From the NCBI RefSeq assembly GCF_002079055.1, contig NC_047494.1, forward strand, positions 124,001 to 188,000: a DNA stretch of 64,000 bases, given 5' to 3'. Below, piece after piece: positions 8,270 to 18,100 of the stretch; within the stretch, counting starts at the first letter, position 1, and each line of letters opens with the position of its first letter. The notes under the pieces were generated by a model. That model was not told where the DNA came from and did not search any database. It saw only the letters and a list, made by a program, of their open reading frames with translations. The stretch is from Saccharomyces paradoxus. Its lineage: Eukaryota > Ascomycota > Saccharomycetes > Saccharomycetales > Saccharomycetaceae. Position numbers and translations under genes: made by a program.

Positions 8270-10339
8270 ATGCCTGTCTCGGAAGCCTTTGCCAAGTTGT
8301 GCGTGAATGAAAAGCCTTCTGCTGAATCTGCCGTTGCAGTGAAGTCTTTGGTCTTCAAGCCGAAGACTCCAAAGTCTGCCACCCCTGTTCCTGTCGTTGT
8401 GGTGGCCTTGCAATCTACTACCACCCCTTCTGCGCTGATTGCCAACGCTACTTCTACCAAGGATCCAAGATTGGCTCGCGATGATTTGGTCAAGCAAGCC
8501 TTCCAATCTGAATCTGCTAGAGCTTTCATCTTGGGGGACCTGGCCAACGCCACGTCTGAGTTTCACTTGTTAATTGACCACGAGTTGGGTACTGTAGACG
8601 GTGACACCATCTTGCAGTTAAACGACAGTACTTATATGAAGAAGTCTGACATGCTGAAATTTCTAAGCGATTTTGAAGGTTATCAAAAAGTGGTTGATTT
8701 CTCCCAAGAAGTGCCTAAGGAAGCCGCTACAGAAGGCAAGAAACAACAGAAAAAGCAGCAACCTTCTAAGGCAGGCACTGCGGCAGCAGCAGCAGCAGCA
8801 GCGGCTTTGGAAGACGCCAAACTTATCGGTATCACCGTGAACAAGGCCTTGGATTTCCCAGGCTGGTACCAGCAAATCTTGACCAAGGGTGAAATGTTGG
8901 ACTACTACGATGTTTCTGGTTGTTACATTCTAAGACCTCCTTCTTATGCCATTTGGGAAAACATCCAGAGATGGTTCGACGATAAGATTAAGGCCATTGG
9001 TGTACAGAACGCCTACTTCCCAATGTTTGTCTCCTCGCGTGTGTTGGAAAAGGAAAAGGACCATGTTGAAGGCTTCGCTCCAGAAGTTGCCTGGGTCACT
9101 AGGGCTGGCTCCTCTGAATTGGAAGAACCAATCGCTATTAGACCAACTTCTGAAACTGTTATGTACCCCTACTACGCCAAATGGGTTCAGTCTTACAGAG
9201 ATTTACCTTTGAAACTAAACCAATGGAATTCTGTCGTCAGATGGGAATTCAAGCATCCTCAACCTTTTTTGAGAACCAGAGAATTCTTGTGGCAAGAAGG
9301 CCATACTGCTCATTTGACTGCTAAGGATGCCGAAGAGGAAGTTTTGCAAATCTTGGACTTCTACGCTGGGGTTTACGAAGAGTTATTAGCTGTTCCAGTG
9401 GTTAAAGGTAGAAAAACCGAAAAGGAAAAATTTGCTGGTGGTGATTTCACCACCACTTGTGAGGGCTATATCCCACAAACTGGTCGTGGTATTCAAGGTG
9501 CCACCTCTCATCACTTAGGCCAAAACTTTTCTAAGATGTTCAACTTGTCCGTGGAAAACCCACTGGGTTCCGATCATCCAAAGATCTTTGCTTACCAAAA
9601 TTCGTGGGGTTTATCTACCCGTGTCATTGGTGTCATGGTCATGATCCATTCCGATAACAAGGGTTTGGTTATCCCTCCAAGAGTATCCCAATTCCAATCC
9701 GTTGTTATTCCAGTGGGTATCACCAAGAAGACTTCTGATGAACAGCGTAAACACATTCATGAAACCGCTAGAAGTGTGGAATCTCGTTTGAAAAAGGTTG
9801 GCATTAGATCCTTCGGTGACTATAACGACAACTACACCCCAGGTTGGAAATTTTCCCAATACGAGCTGAAGGGTATTCCAATCCGTATTGAATTGGGCCC
9901 TAAGGACATTGAAAAGAACCAAGTCGTTGTTGTGCGTAGAAATGACTCCAAGAAATATGTCGTTTCCTTCGACGAATTGGAAGTTCGTATTCCAGAAATC
10001 TTGGAAGAAATGCAAGGTGATTTGTTCAAAAAAGCTAAGGAGCTGTTCGACACCCACAGAGTTATCGTTAATGAATGGAGTGGATTTGTTCCAGCATTGA
10101 ACAAGAAGAACGTTATCTTGGCACCATGGTGTGGTGTAATGGAATGTGAAGAAGACATCAAAGAATCTTCTGCCAAGAAAGACGATGGTGAAGAATTTGA
10201 GGAAGATGATAAGGCCCCAAGCATGGGTGCCAAATCTCTATGTATCCCATTCGATCAACCTGTATTGAATGAAGGTCAAAAATGTATCAAGTGTGAACGT
10301 ATTGCCGTCAATTACTGTATGTTCGGTCGTTCTTATTAG
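8270..10339 (+). CDS. YHR020W: Prolyl-tRNA synthetase (cytosolic, eukaryotic type)
   Basis: The enzyme charges tRNA-Pro. The 689-residue protein has an N-terminal domain (about 1-150) resembling the YbaK/ProX prolyl-tRNA editing fold, then a Lys/Gln-rich linker and an alanine run of about nine residues near 170-180 coded by GCA repeats. The class II catalytic core follows, with motif 2 RWEFKHPQPFLRTREF at about 324-339, GATSHHLGQNFSKMF, and HSDNKGLVIPPRVSQFQ. The anticodon-binding and zinc-binding-like C-terminal domains end in a terminal Tyr (FGRSY), typical of eukaryotic ProRS. Codon use is strongly biased toward preferred yeast codons, as for a highly expressed gene. The alanine tract is the likely site of length difference from S. 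cerevisiae (688 residues as I recall). Confidence 0.97.
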   Translation: MPVSEAFAKLCVNEKPSAESAVAVKSLVFKPKTPKSATPVPVVVVALQSTTTPSALIANATSTKDPRLARDDLVKQAFQSESARAFILGDLANATSEFHLLIDHELGTVDGDTILQLNDSTYMKKSDMLKFLSDFEGYQKVVDFSQEVPKEAATEGKKQQKKQQPSKAGTAAAAAAAAALEDAKLIGITVNKALDFPGWYQQILTKGEMLDYYDVSGCYILRPPSYAIWENIQRWFDDKIKAIGVQNAYFPMFVSSRVLEKEKDHVEGFAPEVAWVTRAGSSELEEPIAIRPTSETVMYPYYAKWVQSYRDLPLKLNQWNSVVRWEFKHPQPFLRTREFLWQEGHTAHLTAKDAEEEVLQILDFYAGVYEELLAVPVVKGRKTEKEKFAGGDFTTTCEGYIPQTGRGIQGATSHHLGQNFSKMFNLSVENPLGSDHPKIFAYQNSWGLSTRVIGVMVMIHSDNKGLVIPPRVSQFQSVVIPVGITKKTSDEQRKHIHETARSVESRLKKVGIRSFGDYNDNYTPGWKFSQYELKGIPIRIELGPKDIEKNQVVVVRRNDSKKYVVSFDELEVRIPEILEEMQGDLFKKAKELFDTHRVIVNEWSGFVPALNKKNVILAPWCGVMECEEDIKESSAKKDDGEEFEEDDKAPSMGAKSLCIPFDQPVLNEGQKCIKCERIAVNYCMFGRSY

Positions 10340-10559
10340 TTGCATTCCCGCCTATCATTTCCATGTATAGAGTTTTTATTTTGTGCTTTTTATCTTCTAA
10401 AAATCAAATATCATCATGTCCCAAATTATATCTCACTGTTGAATGGACCTTGCTTTTCATTGTAAACATTTCTGCCGTGCTCACAGCCTATACATCAATA
10501 CATCATTTTCGTACACAGTTCAGCATATTTTAATGCTTATATCGTAAGATGTAAAAAAT

Positions 10560-10632
10560 TGGACGAGTCCGGAATCGAACCGGAGACCTCTCCCATGCTA
10601 AGGGAGCGCGCTACCGACTACGCCACACGCCC
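10560..10632 (-). tRNA. tA(AGC): tRNA-Ala (anticodon AGC)
   Basis: Read on the minus strand the gene starts GGGCGTGTGGCGTAGTCGG and ends CCGGACTCGTCC plus discriminator A at 10560. The anticodon is AGC (read as IGC after editing), in a CTCCCTTAGCATGGGAG arm. The acceptor stem carries the G3-U70 wobble pair recognised by alanyl-tRNA synthetase. A T-run (pol III terminator) follows directly at about 10553-10558. No intron is present. A delta LTR lies just upstream of the gene, as is usual for yeast tRNA loci. Confidence 0.98.
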
Positions 10633-10639
10633 AGATTCT

Positions 10640-10927
10640 TGTTGAGATTTTTGAATTAATGAATTCTAATACTGAAAAGCGGGAATAGAGGGATTAATAT
10701 TAGAACAGGATAATTGAATAATTGCTGGGATTCCATTGTTGCTGAAGGCTATAATGCTATAATACTAGGTATACAGAGTATACTAGAAGTTCTCCTCGAG
10801 GATATAGGAATCCACAAAAGGACGTCGATAATTCTTATGTCATCTTCTTACGCCACATGTGATGATGTACTAGTAGCATGAATACTAGTAAATAGATGAT
10901 ATTAGAATTTCTGGATTTTTATGGACA
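10640..10927 (-). mobile_element. Solo delta LTR fossil (Ty1/Ty2 type)
   Basis: The minus strand carries the recognisable body of a Ty1/Ty2 delta long terminal repeat: a block of CTAGTA motifs, a GAGGAGAACTTCTAGTAT stretch, then AATGGAATCCCA and a terminal TCTCAACA-like end next to the tRNA. It is a solo LTR with no internal Ty genes, somewhat shorter than the usual ~335 bases. Many differences from the consensus make it an old, degraded remnant. It lies within 10 bases of the 5' end of tRNA-Ala, the normal Ty1 target side of a pol III gene. Outer boundaries are approximate. Confidence 0.85.
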
Positions 10928-11393
10928 TGCCTAAAGATGCTAAAGAAACTTACTGTACAACACATTTCCACTAACAAAAGATTATATCCTACGGATTGTG
11001 TCTTTGAACATAAGACTAATAATACTGAGGATATCTCTATTCTTTTAAACGACTTTGGAAAATTCACCAAGAAATATCATAGAAATCGATCCTTGTGAGA
11101 ATGAAATCTTATGTAAACTTCTTTTAATAAGTTTCAAATTCAAAATATAATACAATAGACATTTTCGGGAATTTTGCATTACCAATTATCAACAACCCTG
11201 CCCTCAGAGCTTCTTCTAACAAAACGTAATTTTGCCTCTCAGACAAAAGCAAACACCAAGCTGCTTTTAATATAACTTCCTTAGCGTATACTTTCCGAGT
11301 CTAAATGGTTAATTTAATTGATTAAAAGTAAATTTATATTTATATATTTAGATAAAAGAAGATGACTTTAACTATACAAAAAAATAAATTAAC
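10928..11393. other. Intergenic region between LTR fossil and RPS27B 3' end
   Basis: AT-rich DNA with no supportable gene. It contains one exact match to the 11-base ARS core at 11332-11342 and the RPS27B 3' end signals. Confidence 0.5.
11332..11342 (+). other. Exact ARS core consensus match (candidate origin element)
   Basis: ATTTATATTTA fits WTTTAYRTTTW at all 11 positions and lies in an intergenic, very AT-rich segment. Such matches are frequent by chance, and the flanking extended consensus is weak. Confidence 0.2.
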
Positions 11394-12199
11394 TTACTTT
11401 CTTCTGAAAGAAGTACCTTCAGATAATTTGGCCTTACCACCGGTTGGAGTACATAAGACGGTAGAGCATGATTCACAAGTGACAGCAGTTTGAGCATGAG
11501 AAAAAACAGTGGTAATGTTCAAACAACCTGGGCATTTGACATCCAAGAAGTAGGATCTTGGGCCTTGAACCAAAGTCTTTAACTTGTGCTTTCTGGCTTC
11601 AGAAGCAGCAGTTGGGTGCAACAAATCTTGAACTAAAACCTGTAAAAAAGAAAATAGAAACGAAAACAAAAAATTGTTTTAAAAAATTAATGTTAGTAAT
11701 TTGAAAACTGCAGAGTAGAACATATCAGAAAAGCTAAAGGACACAGGCAAAAAGCGAGCACTTCTGCAGCAAAAAAAAGAAGTATGAACCATTGCTCAGT
11801 GGCGTATCCATTATCAAGAGCCGGCACCTTGAACTGATATTGGTTTTTATTATTATACGCGACCGGGTATTCTACAATTCAACATCATACGCGTATTTTC
11901 ACAGCAGATCTCAAAAATTTCAGCTTTATACAGAGCCTTTTGACTCCCTATCTAAAATCACGCTTCCTTTCCACTTCTTGAAAGTCTCCGTCATTGGTTT
12001 CATATATGTTGTTTGTTGGTTCTACAGATATGCATACTCCTACTCAAACGCCAGATGTTGATTACTGTCTTATTTTCCTTCTTTCCATTTTATTTTACAC
12101 TTCTTTTTCTTCTGGGATTTCACGCTGATTCTATTCCTTAAATACTATCCTTTTCTGTTCCCTTACATCCTATATCTTAATGTCTCGTTCACATACCAT
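11394..12199 (-). CDS. RPS27B: 40S ribosomal protein eS27 (Rps27B), ATG-only first exon
   Basis: This encodes an 82-residue zinc-binding small-subunit protein. Exon 1 is only the ATG (12197-12199), followed directly by the GTATGT donor (12191-12196). The branch site TACTAAC is at 11692-11698, the acceptor TTTACAG ends at 11640, and exon 2 is 11394-11639, starting VLVQDLLHP. The intron is 557 nt, long as usual for yeast ribosomal protein genes. The zinc ribbon CxxC...CxxC is visible (VKCPGC, TCESC). Two Rap1-like sites lie about 415-435 bases upstream. Paralogue choice (27B rather than 27A) rests on synteny with YHR020W and YHR022C. Confidence 0.97.
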
Positions 12200-12500
12200 A
12201 TTGATCTAATATATATGCACTATTATCTGGTGTGTTTTCGTAGTCTCTAAATAAAAACAAATTCTATATAGAAATTTTAACGTCTAATATTAGTTATAGA
12301 TAATGTTAATGACTTGCAAGTTACAGCACACATGAAAGATGAGAACTTACTCACTAAACTGGGCCCAAGAAATGTCAGCGGGAGCCAGAGGGAGGGATCG
12401 CACCATTTCCCACCACGTCCTGGTGAGAATTTCCTCCCCGTAAACCACAATATCTACCTGGAGAAAGAGAGACGTGGGCTGGGCGGATCCTCTCTGAATG

Positions 12501-12509
12501 GGTGGCAAA
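12501..12509 (+). promoter_or_regulatory. PACE-like element (GGTGGCAAA)
   Basis: An exact match to the Rpn4-binding proteasome control element, about 300 bases upstream of the RPS27B ATG. It is unexpected at a ribosomal protein promoter and may be chance. Confidence 0.35.
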
Positions 12510-12611
12510 CGAAGTTTATGGCCGTCCGTGCTAAATGCCATCACTTTCCTTTTTTTCTCCAGAAATTTCACTAACACTATTTTTGCTTGATCTTTTTTTA
12601 TAATTTATTGG

Positions 12612-12633
12612 TGCATGGGTGAAAATGTATGGG
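12612..12633 (-). promoter_or_regulatory. Tandem Rap1-like sites upstream of RPS27B
   Basis: TGCATGGGTG (12612-12621) and AATGTATGGG (12624-12633) are the reverse complement of the Rap1 pattern ACACCCATACATT. Paired Rap1 sites a few hundred bases upstream are the hallmark of yeast ribosomal protein genes. Confidence 0.75.
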
Positions 12634-12809
12634 CTAAATACAAGAAAAAATAGCCAATTTTTTTTTTCTCCCATGGGTGGTTAAAATATACTTTAAGTCA
12701 TAGGTAAAGAGTTTTGGTAATCAAAAAAGATAATAATTAGCCAGCAATTGTCATGATCAGATTTTTTTTTTCTAAGATACATAATATATATATTTTCTGT
12801 TTTTCCTTT

Positions 12810-13862
12810 TCACATTACGCAGCATGCTATTATACATTTCAATTTTTTCTTTTCATCAATCGATGAACTTTCATTCAACCTTCGAACTGTAGAGTTTTTA
12901 GCTAAAGACGTCTTCACTGATATTTGTTTACCCTTTGTTGTTGTGGGATTTTTTGATTCAACTAGAGTAGCGGTTGCTGAATGGCTTTCGAGGCTTTTAT
13001 TAATCCTTTCTCCAGTTTCAGCATCACAGGTCCTCCCTTTGCCATTTAAGGGAGGCGAACACTCGGCCGGATACATCTTGCTTATAAGCCCTTGTAGAAG
13101 TTTCCTGCGATCACTTTTAGATTTTTCAATCTTCAATAATACTGCTAAGAACAAGTCTTCAACATTTGCATCAAACTTGGATGATGTTTCGAAATAGTCT
13201 AGGCTGCTTGGCGAGAGATTCAGTTCTTGGAGGAGTACTAAAATTTTTTCAGAACTTATTACCCTTTCAGAAATCAGATCACACTTCGTACACGCTATAA
13301 TAATTGGAATATTCAACTCACATGTTAAGCTTACGTGGTGAATAATACAAATATAAGATTCTAAGCTGGCAAAAGAGCTGTAATTAGTGGAATCAAAACA
13401 TAATATAATCGCATCTGACTGCTTAATTTGAGTAGTGGTTAGTTCAGAATGATATGAAACCTCCATCTGGTTGGTGTCAAAAATTTGGACATCAATACTG
13501 GTGCGTCTTTTGGCAACTGATTTATTAGTATTAATCAAGTGTTTTTCTAGAAAATCGCCACAACTCTCATAAAGTATATCAGGATTCTTAACTTCGAGAC
13601 TCGCAGAATTTGGCACCTGCCCCTCCACTCCAAAGGTGTGATAGTACTTTATCAAAGTATCAAATTGAATTTTCTTATGGTAGAGGTCCGAAACCCTGTA
13701 ACGATTAGCATCTGATATTTGAAATGAATTACCTAACCAACTGCGAACCAGAGACGTTTTTCCTGAGTTATCATCCCCCATTACAGTAATCTTCGAAGAT
13801 TTTAAATCAAAGCATCTTGGGATTGGCGCTGAGTCTGCGCCGTACGATAAGCGTTCACTCAT
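12810..13862 (-). CDS. YHR022C: Ras-like small GTPase with CaaX box (YHR022C-like)
   Basis: This is a 350-residue uncharacterised GTPase-family protein. G1 is GDDNSGKTS at about 29-37; G3 is altered (IFDTNQME where DxxG is expected); G4 is TKCD near 190; G5 is ETSSK near 225. Insertions between G1 and G3 make it larger than Ras. A Lys/Ser-rich tail ends CCVM, a CaaX-type prenylation box with a neighbouring Cys, suggesting membrane attachment. The S. cerevisiae entry is, from memory, only 256 residues, so this copy appears longer. The missing glycine after the G3 Asp suggests weak or absent normal GTP hydrolysis. Function unknown. Confidence 0.8.
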   Translation of the reverse strand: MSERLSYGADSAPIPRCFDLKSSKITVMGDDNSGKTSLVRSWLGNSFQISDANRYRVSDLYHKKIQFDTLIKYYHTFGVEGQVPNSASLEVKNPDILYESCGDFLEKHLINTNKSVAKRRTSIDVQIFDTNQMEVSYHSELTTTQIKQSDAIILCFDSTNYSSFASLESYICIIHHVSLTCELNIPIIIACTKCDLISERVISSEKILVLLQELNLSPSSLDYFETSSKFDANVEDLFLAVLLKIEKSKSDRRKLLQGLISKMYPAECSPPLNGKGRTCDAETGERINKSLESHSATATLVESKNPTTTKGKQISVKTSLAKNSTVRRLNESSSIDEKKKLKCIIACCVM

Positions 13863-15195
13863 AATGTTTGACCTAATATGGCATAATTGACAGAAAAGAT
13901 AGAAAAAATAGGACCAACTAAGACTGAATGGAATTTTAGCACTTTCTCTAGATAAAATTCACATTCTCAGCATTTCTTTATATATGTTTTCACGGTATAG
14001 ATTGTTTTGAAGACCTCTAAAATTTACCTAGAGGCTATATAGTACGACACGGCTCCGCATCTTTTAAGCGGTTACTTGAAAAGTGTCATTAAAAGAAAGC
14101 AAGTATAGAGACGACCTCTACGACCTTTCTTTACGCACAGTATTATTACGGCAAAAATAGTTTTTACAAGTCGTTCTTATCAGAAGTGCCAAAAAAAAAA
14201 AAGAACTATTGTATGGACGGCATAAATAGCGCTTACTCATCAAAGTCACAGCTTTTAAACCGAGCCGTTGATCTTATTCCCTATATCTTCTCTGAAGTAA
14301 ACGTAGCAATCAGAAAGGGATACGCTCGAGCATCCCTTTTGAAGATCGTTGTACAATTACGTATTAACGCATTTTTTCCCCTCCGTTACGCGAATCTTGC
14401 TGCAGGACACAGTAAGCGCACTGAACATGACGCAGGATGTTTGATTATGTCCGTCTGCAAATTTTTTCTTTGTTACAGCAGTAGTAACGCATAACCTCCC
14501 TATTGGTATAGGGCAATTTGAAATTATGGAGCAATACATTGCCTTGCCAAATATTCTAGCTTTTCGAATCACGCAATGGGACCTTTCTAGCCTTCATGAT
14601 ATTGTGAAATTAAAATTTCTTTTTAGCATTTCAAGGTGAAAGGCAAGACGTGCCTTATTTTCTTGAAATGAATAATTTTATACTATTATGAAAGCGAAGA
14701 CCAAAGCTAAACGAAATAGGAAAAGAGGGGCATATTATCGGACCACCCCGTATAGCAAGAAAGGGTACCTATGAAAAGAGAACCTGGCCATAAAAATTTT
14801 GAGCCTTACTTGACACTTTAATTTTCAGACTAGCCCCTTTTTTCTTCTGGATTTGAAGTCTTTACATAAATGTGTCATTAGCATAACATTTCTTTTTTTA
14901 CGTGGTAAAAAATGAGAAAAATAAAATGCAGGGTAATACTTATTTCCCTTTATTACCCTCCTTGGAATATTTTTATAATCTTTCGAGATTTCATCATTTA
15001 GCCCAAAAGGGTAATTGCGTAAACATTTGTAATTTCTTGGTGTATTTGTTTAGGATTGTTCATTGTTTATGAACAGCTACTTTGCCCATCTTGAATACTC
15101 TTCCGCACAGCTTTTTTTTGGATTATATCTAGAATCCTGCGGACTTCATAATCAAAAGAGGATAACGAAGATTAGGCAGGACAGCAACAGCAATA
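13863..15195. other. Long intergenic region between YHR022C and MYO1
   Basis: At 1.33 kb this is the longest stretch in the window without a gene. It must hold the divergent promoters of YHR022C and MYO1. It is AT-rich, with several poly(T) and poly(A) runs. I found no tRNA, LTR or convincing protein gene; a 102-codon frame at 14186 has no family features. Confidence 0.6.
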
Positions 15196-18100
15196 ATGAC
15201 TGGGGGACAGTCTTGCAGTAGTAACATGATTGTCTGGATACCAGATGAGAGGGAAGTTTTCATAAAAGGAGAGCTGATGAGCACCGATATCAGCAAGAAT
15301 AAATTCACAGGACAAGAAGAACAAATAGGAATTGTTCGCCCGTTGGATTCAACAGAGGCCACTAATCTAGTGCAGGTGCGAATATCCGATGTATTCCCGG
15401 TCAATCCATCAACTTTTGACAAAGTAGAGAATATGTCTGAATTGACTCACCTGAATGAGCCCTCTGTACTTTATAACTTGGAGAAAAGATACAATTGTGA
15501 TCTGATTTACACATATTCCGGTTTATTTTTGGTAGCGATTAACCCTTATCACAATTTGAATTTATATTCCGAGGACCATATAAGCTTGTACCACAATAAG
15601 CATAACAGGTCATCCAAAAGTGGCTTAAATGAAGGTGCCCATGAAAAATTACCACCACATATTTTCGCAATTGCGGAGGAAGCTTATGAGAATCTTTTAT
15701 CTGAGGGTAAAGATCAATCCATTTTAGTCACTGGTGAATCCGGCGCAGGCAAGACGGAAAACACGAAGAAGATCTTGCAATATCTAGCATCCATAACTTC
15801 CGGTACTTCCTCCAACGTAGTGTCTGCTAATGGCAGTTCCATTGTAGAAAGCTTCGAAATGAAAATTCTACAAAGTAACCCTATTTTAGAATCCTTTGGT
15901 AATGCACAAACAGTACGAAATAACAACTCTTCCAGATTTGGTAAATTCATAAAGATAGAATTTAATGAACATGGCATGATCAATGGTGCACATATCGAGT
16001 GGTACCTTTTGGAAAAATCAAGAATTGTTCATCAAAATTCGAAGGAAAGAAACTATCATATCTTTTATCAACTATTATCCGGATTAGACGATTCTGAATT
16101 GAAAAACCTATGTCTTAAATCCAGAAACATAAAAGATTACAAAATTTTGTCCAACTCTAACCAGGACCTTATACCAGGAATCAACGACGTAGAGAATTTT
16201 AAAGCATTGCTCTCGGCGTTGAATATCATTGGATTTTCAAAAGAGCAAGTAAAATGGATATTCCAAGTAGTGGCCATTATTTTATTGATTGGTAACATTG
16301 AATTTGTCTCAGATAGAGCAGAACAAGCATCCTTTAAAAATGATGTTAGCGCAATTTGTAGCAATTTAGGCGTGAATGAGAAAGATTTTCAAACTGCAAT
16401 TTTAAGGCCTAGGTCGAAAGCTGGAAAAGAATGGGTTTCACAATCCAAAAACTCTCAACAAGCTAAATTCATCCTGAATGCATTATCAAGAAATCTCTAT
16501 GAGCGACTGTTCGGATTTATTGTAGATATGATCAATAAAAACTTAGATCACGGTGGTGCAACTTTGAACTATATCGGATTATTGGATATTGCTGGATTCG
16601 AAATATTTGAAAATAACTCCTTTGAACAATTATGCATCAATTATACAAACGAAAAACTACAACAGTTCTTCAATAATCATATGTTTGTTTTAGAACAGAG
16701 TGAATATTTGAAGGAAAATATTCAGTGGGATTATATAGATTACGGTAAAGATTTGCAGCTGACAATCGATTTGATCGAAAACAAGGGACCGCCGACCGGT
16801 GTACTACCGTTATTAGACGAGGAAGCCGTTTTGCCCAAATCCACCGACGAGTCTTTCTACTCTAAGCTGATCTCAACCTGGGACCAAAATTCTTCCAAGT
16901 TCAAACGTTCAAAATTAAGAAATGGATTCATTTTGAAACACTATGCTGGGGATGTAGAATACACTGTTGAAGGATGGCTATCCAAAAACAAAGATCCTCT
17001 AAACGATAATCTTTTATCGTTGTTGTCTGCTTCACAAAACGATATTATTTCAAAACTATTCCAGCTGGAGGGCGAAAAATCGTCTAGTGCCGGTGCTGAA
17101 GCCAATATCTCCACCCAAGAAGTTAAAAAATCAGCTAGGACAAGTACCTTTAAGACTACTTCATCACGCCATAGAGAACAACAGATAACATTACTAAATC
17201 AATTAGCTTCCACCCACCCACATTTTGTTCGTTGTATAATCCCAAACAATGTGAAAAAAGCGAAAACATTCAACAGAAAGTTAATCTTAGATCAGTTACG
17301 TTGCAATGGTGTACTAGAGGGTATCAGACTTGCCAGAGAAGGTTACCCAAATAGAATAGCATTCCAAGAGTTTTTTCAGCGGTATAGAATACTGTATCCT
17401 GAAAATTCAGTCTCTACATCTCTCACTTCTAAATCGAAGACCAATACCAAACAAAACTGCGAGTTTCTTCTAACATCTTTGCAATTGGATACAAAAGTTT
17501 ATAAAATTGGTAACACAAAGCTGTTTTTCAAAGCTGGTGTATTAGCTGATTTGGAAAAACAGAAAGATGTTACGCTGAACAATATAATGATTAAACTAAC
17601 AGCGGCTATACGAGGCTGCACTATAAGGAAAGAAGTAACATCTCACTTACAAAAATTAAGGAATACAAGGGTGATTGGTAATACTTTCAGGCTATATAAT
17701 CAACTGGTGAAGGAAGATCCTTGGTTTAGTTTATTTATTAGGATCAAACCACTTTTGATATCATCAAATGATATGACAAGAACCAAAAAATACAACGAGC
17801 AAATTAATAAACTAAAAAATGACCTTCAGGAAATGGAATCTAAGAAGAAGTTTTTGGAAGGAAAACATCAAAAAACTGTCAACGAGTTGAAAGATACACA
17901 AGAATTGCTAAATCAGGAGAAAGAAAATTTACAAAGAAACGAGAGCTTATTAAATAGAGTTAAAGCCAGTTCAGGAACATTACAAAAACAATTTGATGAC
18001 CTTGTTTCTGAAAAGGATGAAATTAATAGGCAAAAACTAAAAATTACGCAAAATCTTGAAAATGCTAATCAAACAATCCAAGGCCTTCAGGAAACTGTCA

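Larger units (their letters stand above)
12200..12809 (-). promoter_or_regulatory. RPS27B promoter region / YHR022C 3' flank
   Basis: This 610-base gap carries tandem Rap1-like sites (12612-12621 and 12624-12633) with T-rich tracts beside them, the usual ribosomal-protein promoter layout. A notably GC-rich patch at about 12355-12540 includes a perfect GGTGGCAAA element at 12501-12509. I see no supportable gene, though both strands are open through the patch. Confidence 0.7.

Noticed and set aside
12314-12577. Overlapping 86- and 76-codon frames on both strands upstream of RPS27B
   Set aside because: They arise from a GC-rich, stop-poor promoter patch, overlap one another and have no family features.
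14186-14494. 102-codon plus-strand frame in the YHR022C-MYO1 gap
   Set aside because: No family motif, an ordinary AT-rich composition and a Lys-rich start coded by a poly(A) run. It is no longer than expected by chance in such a gap.
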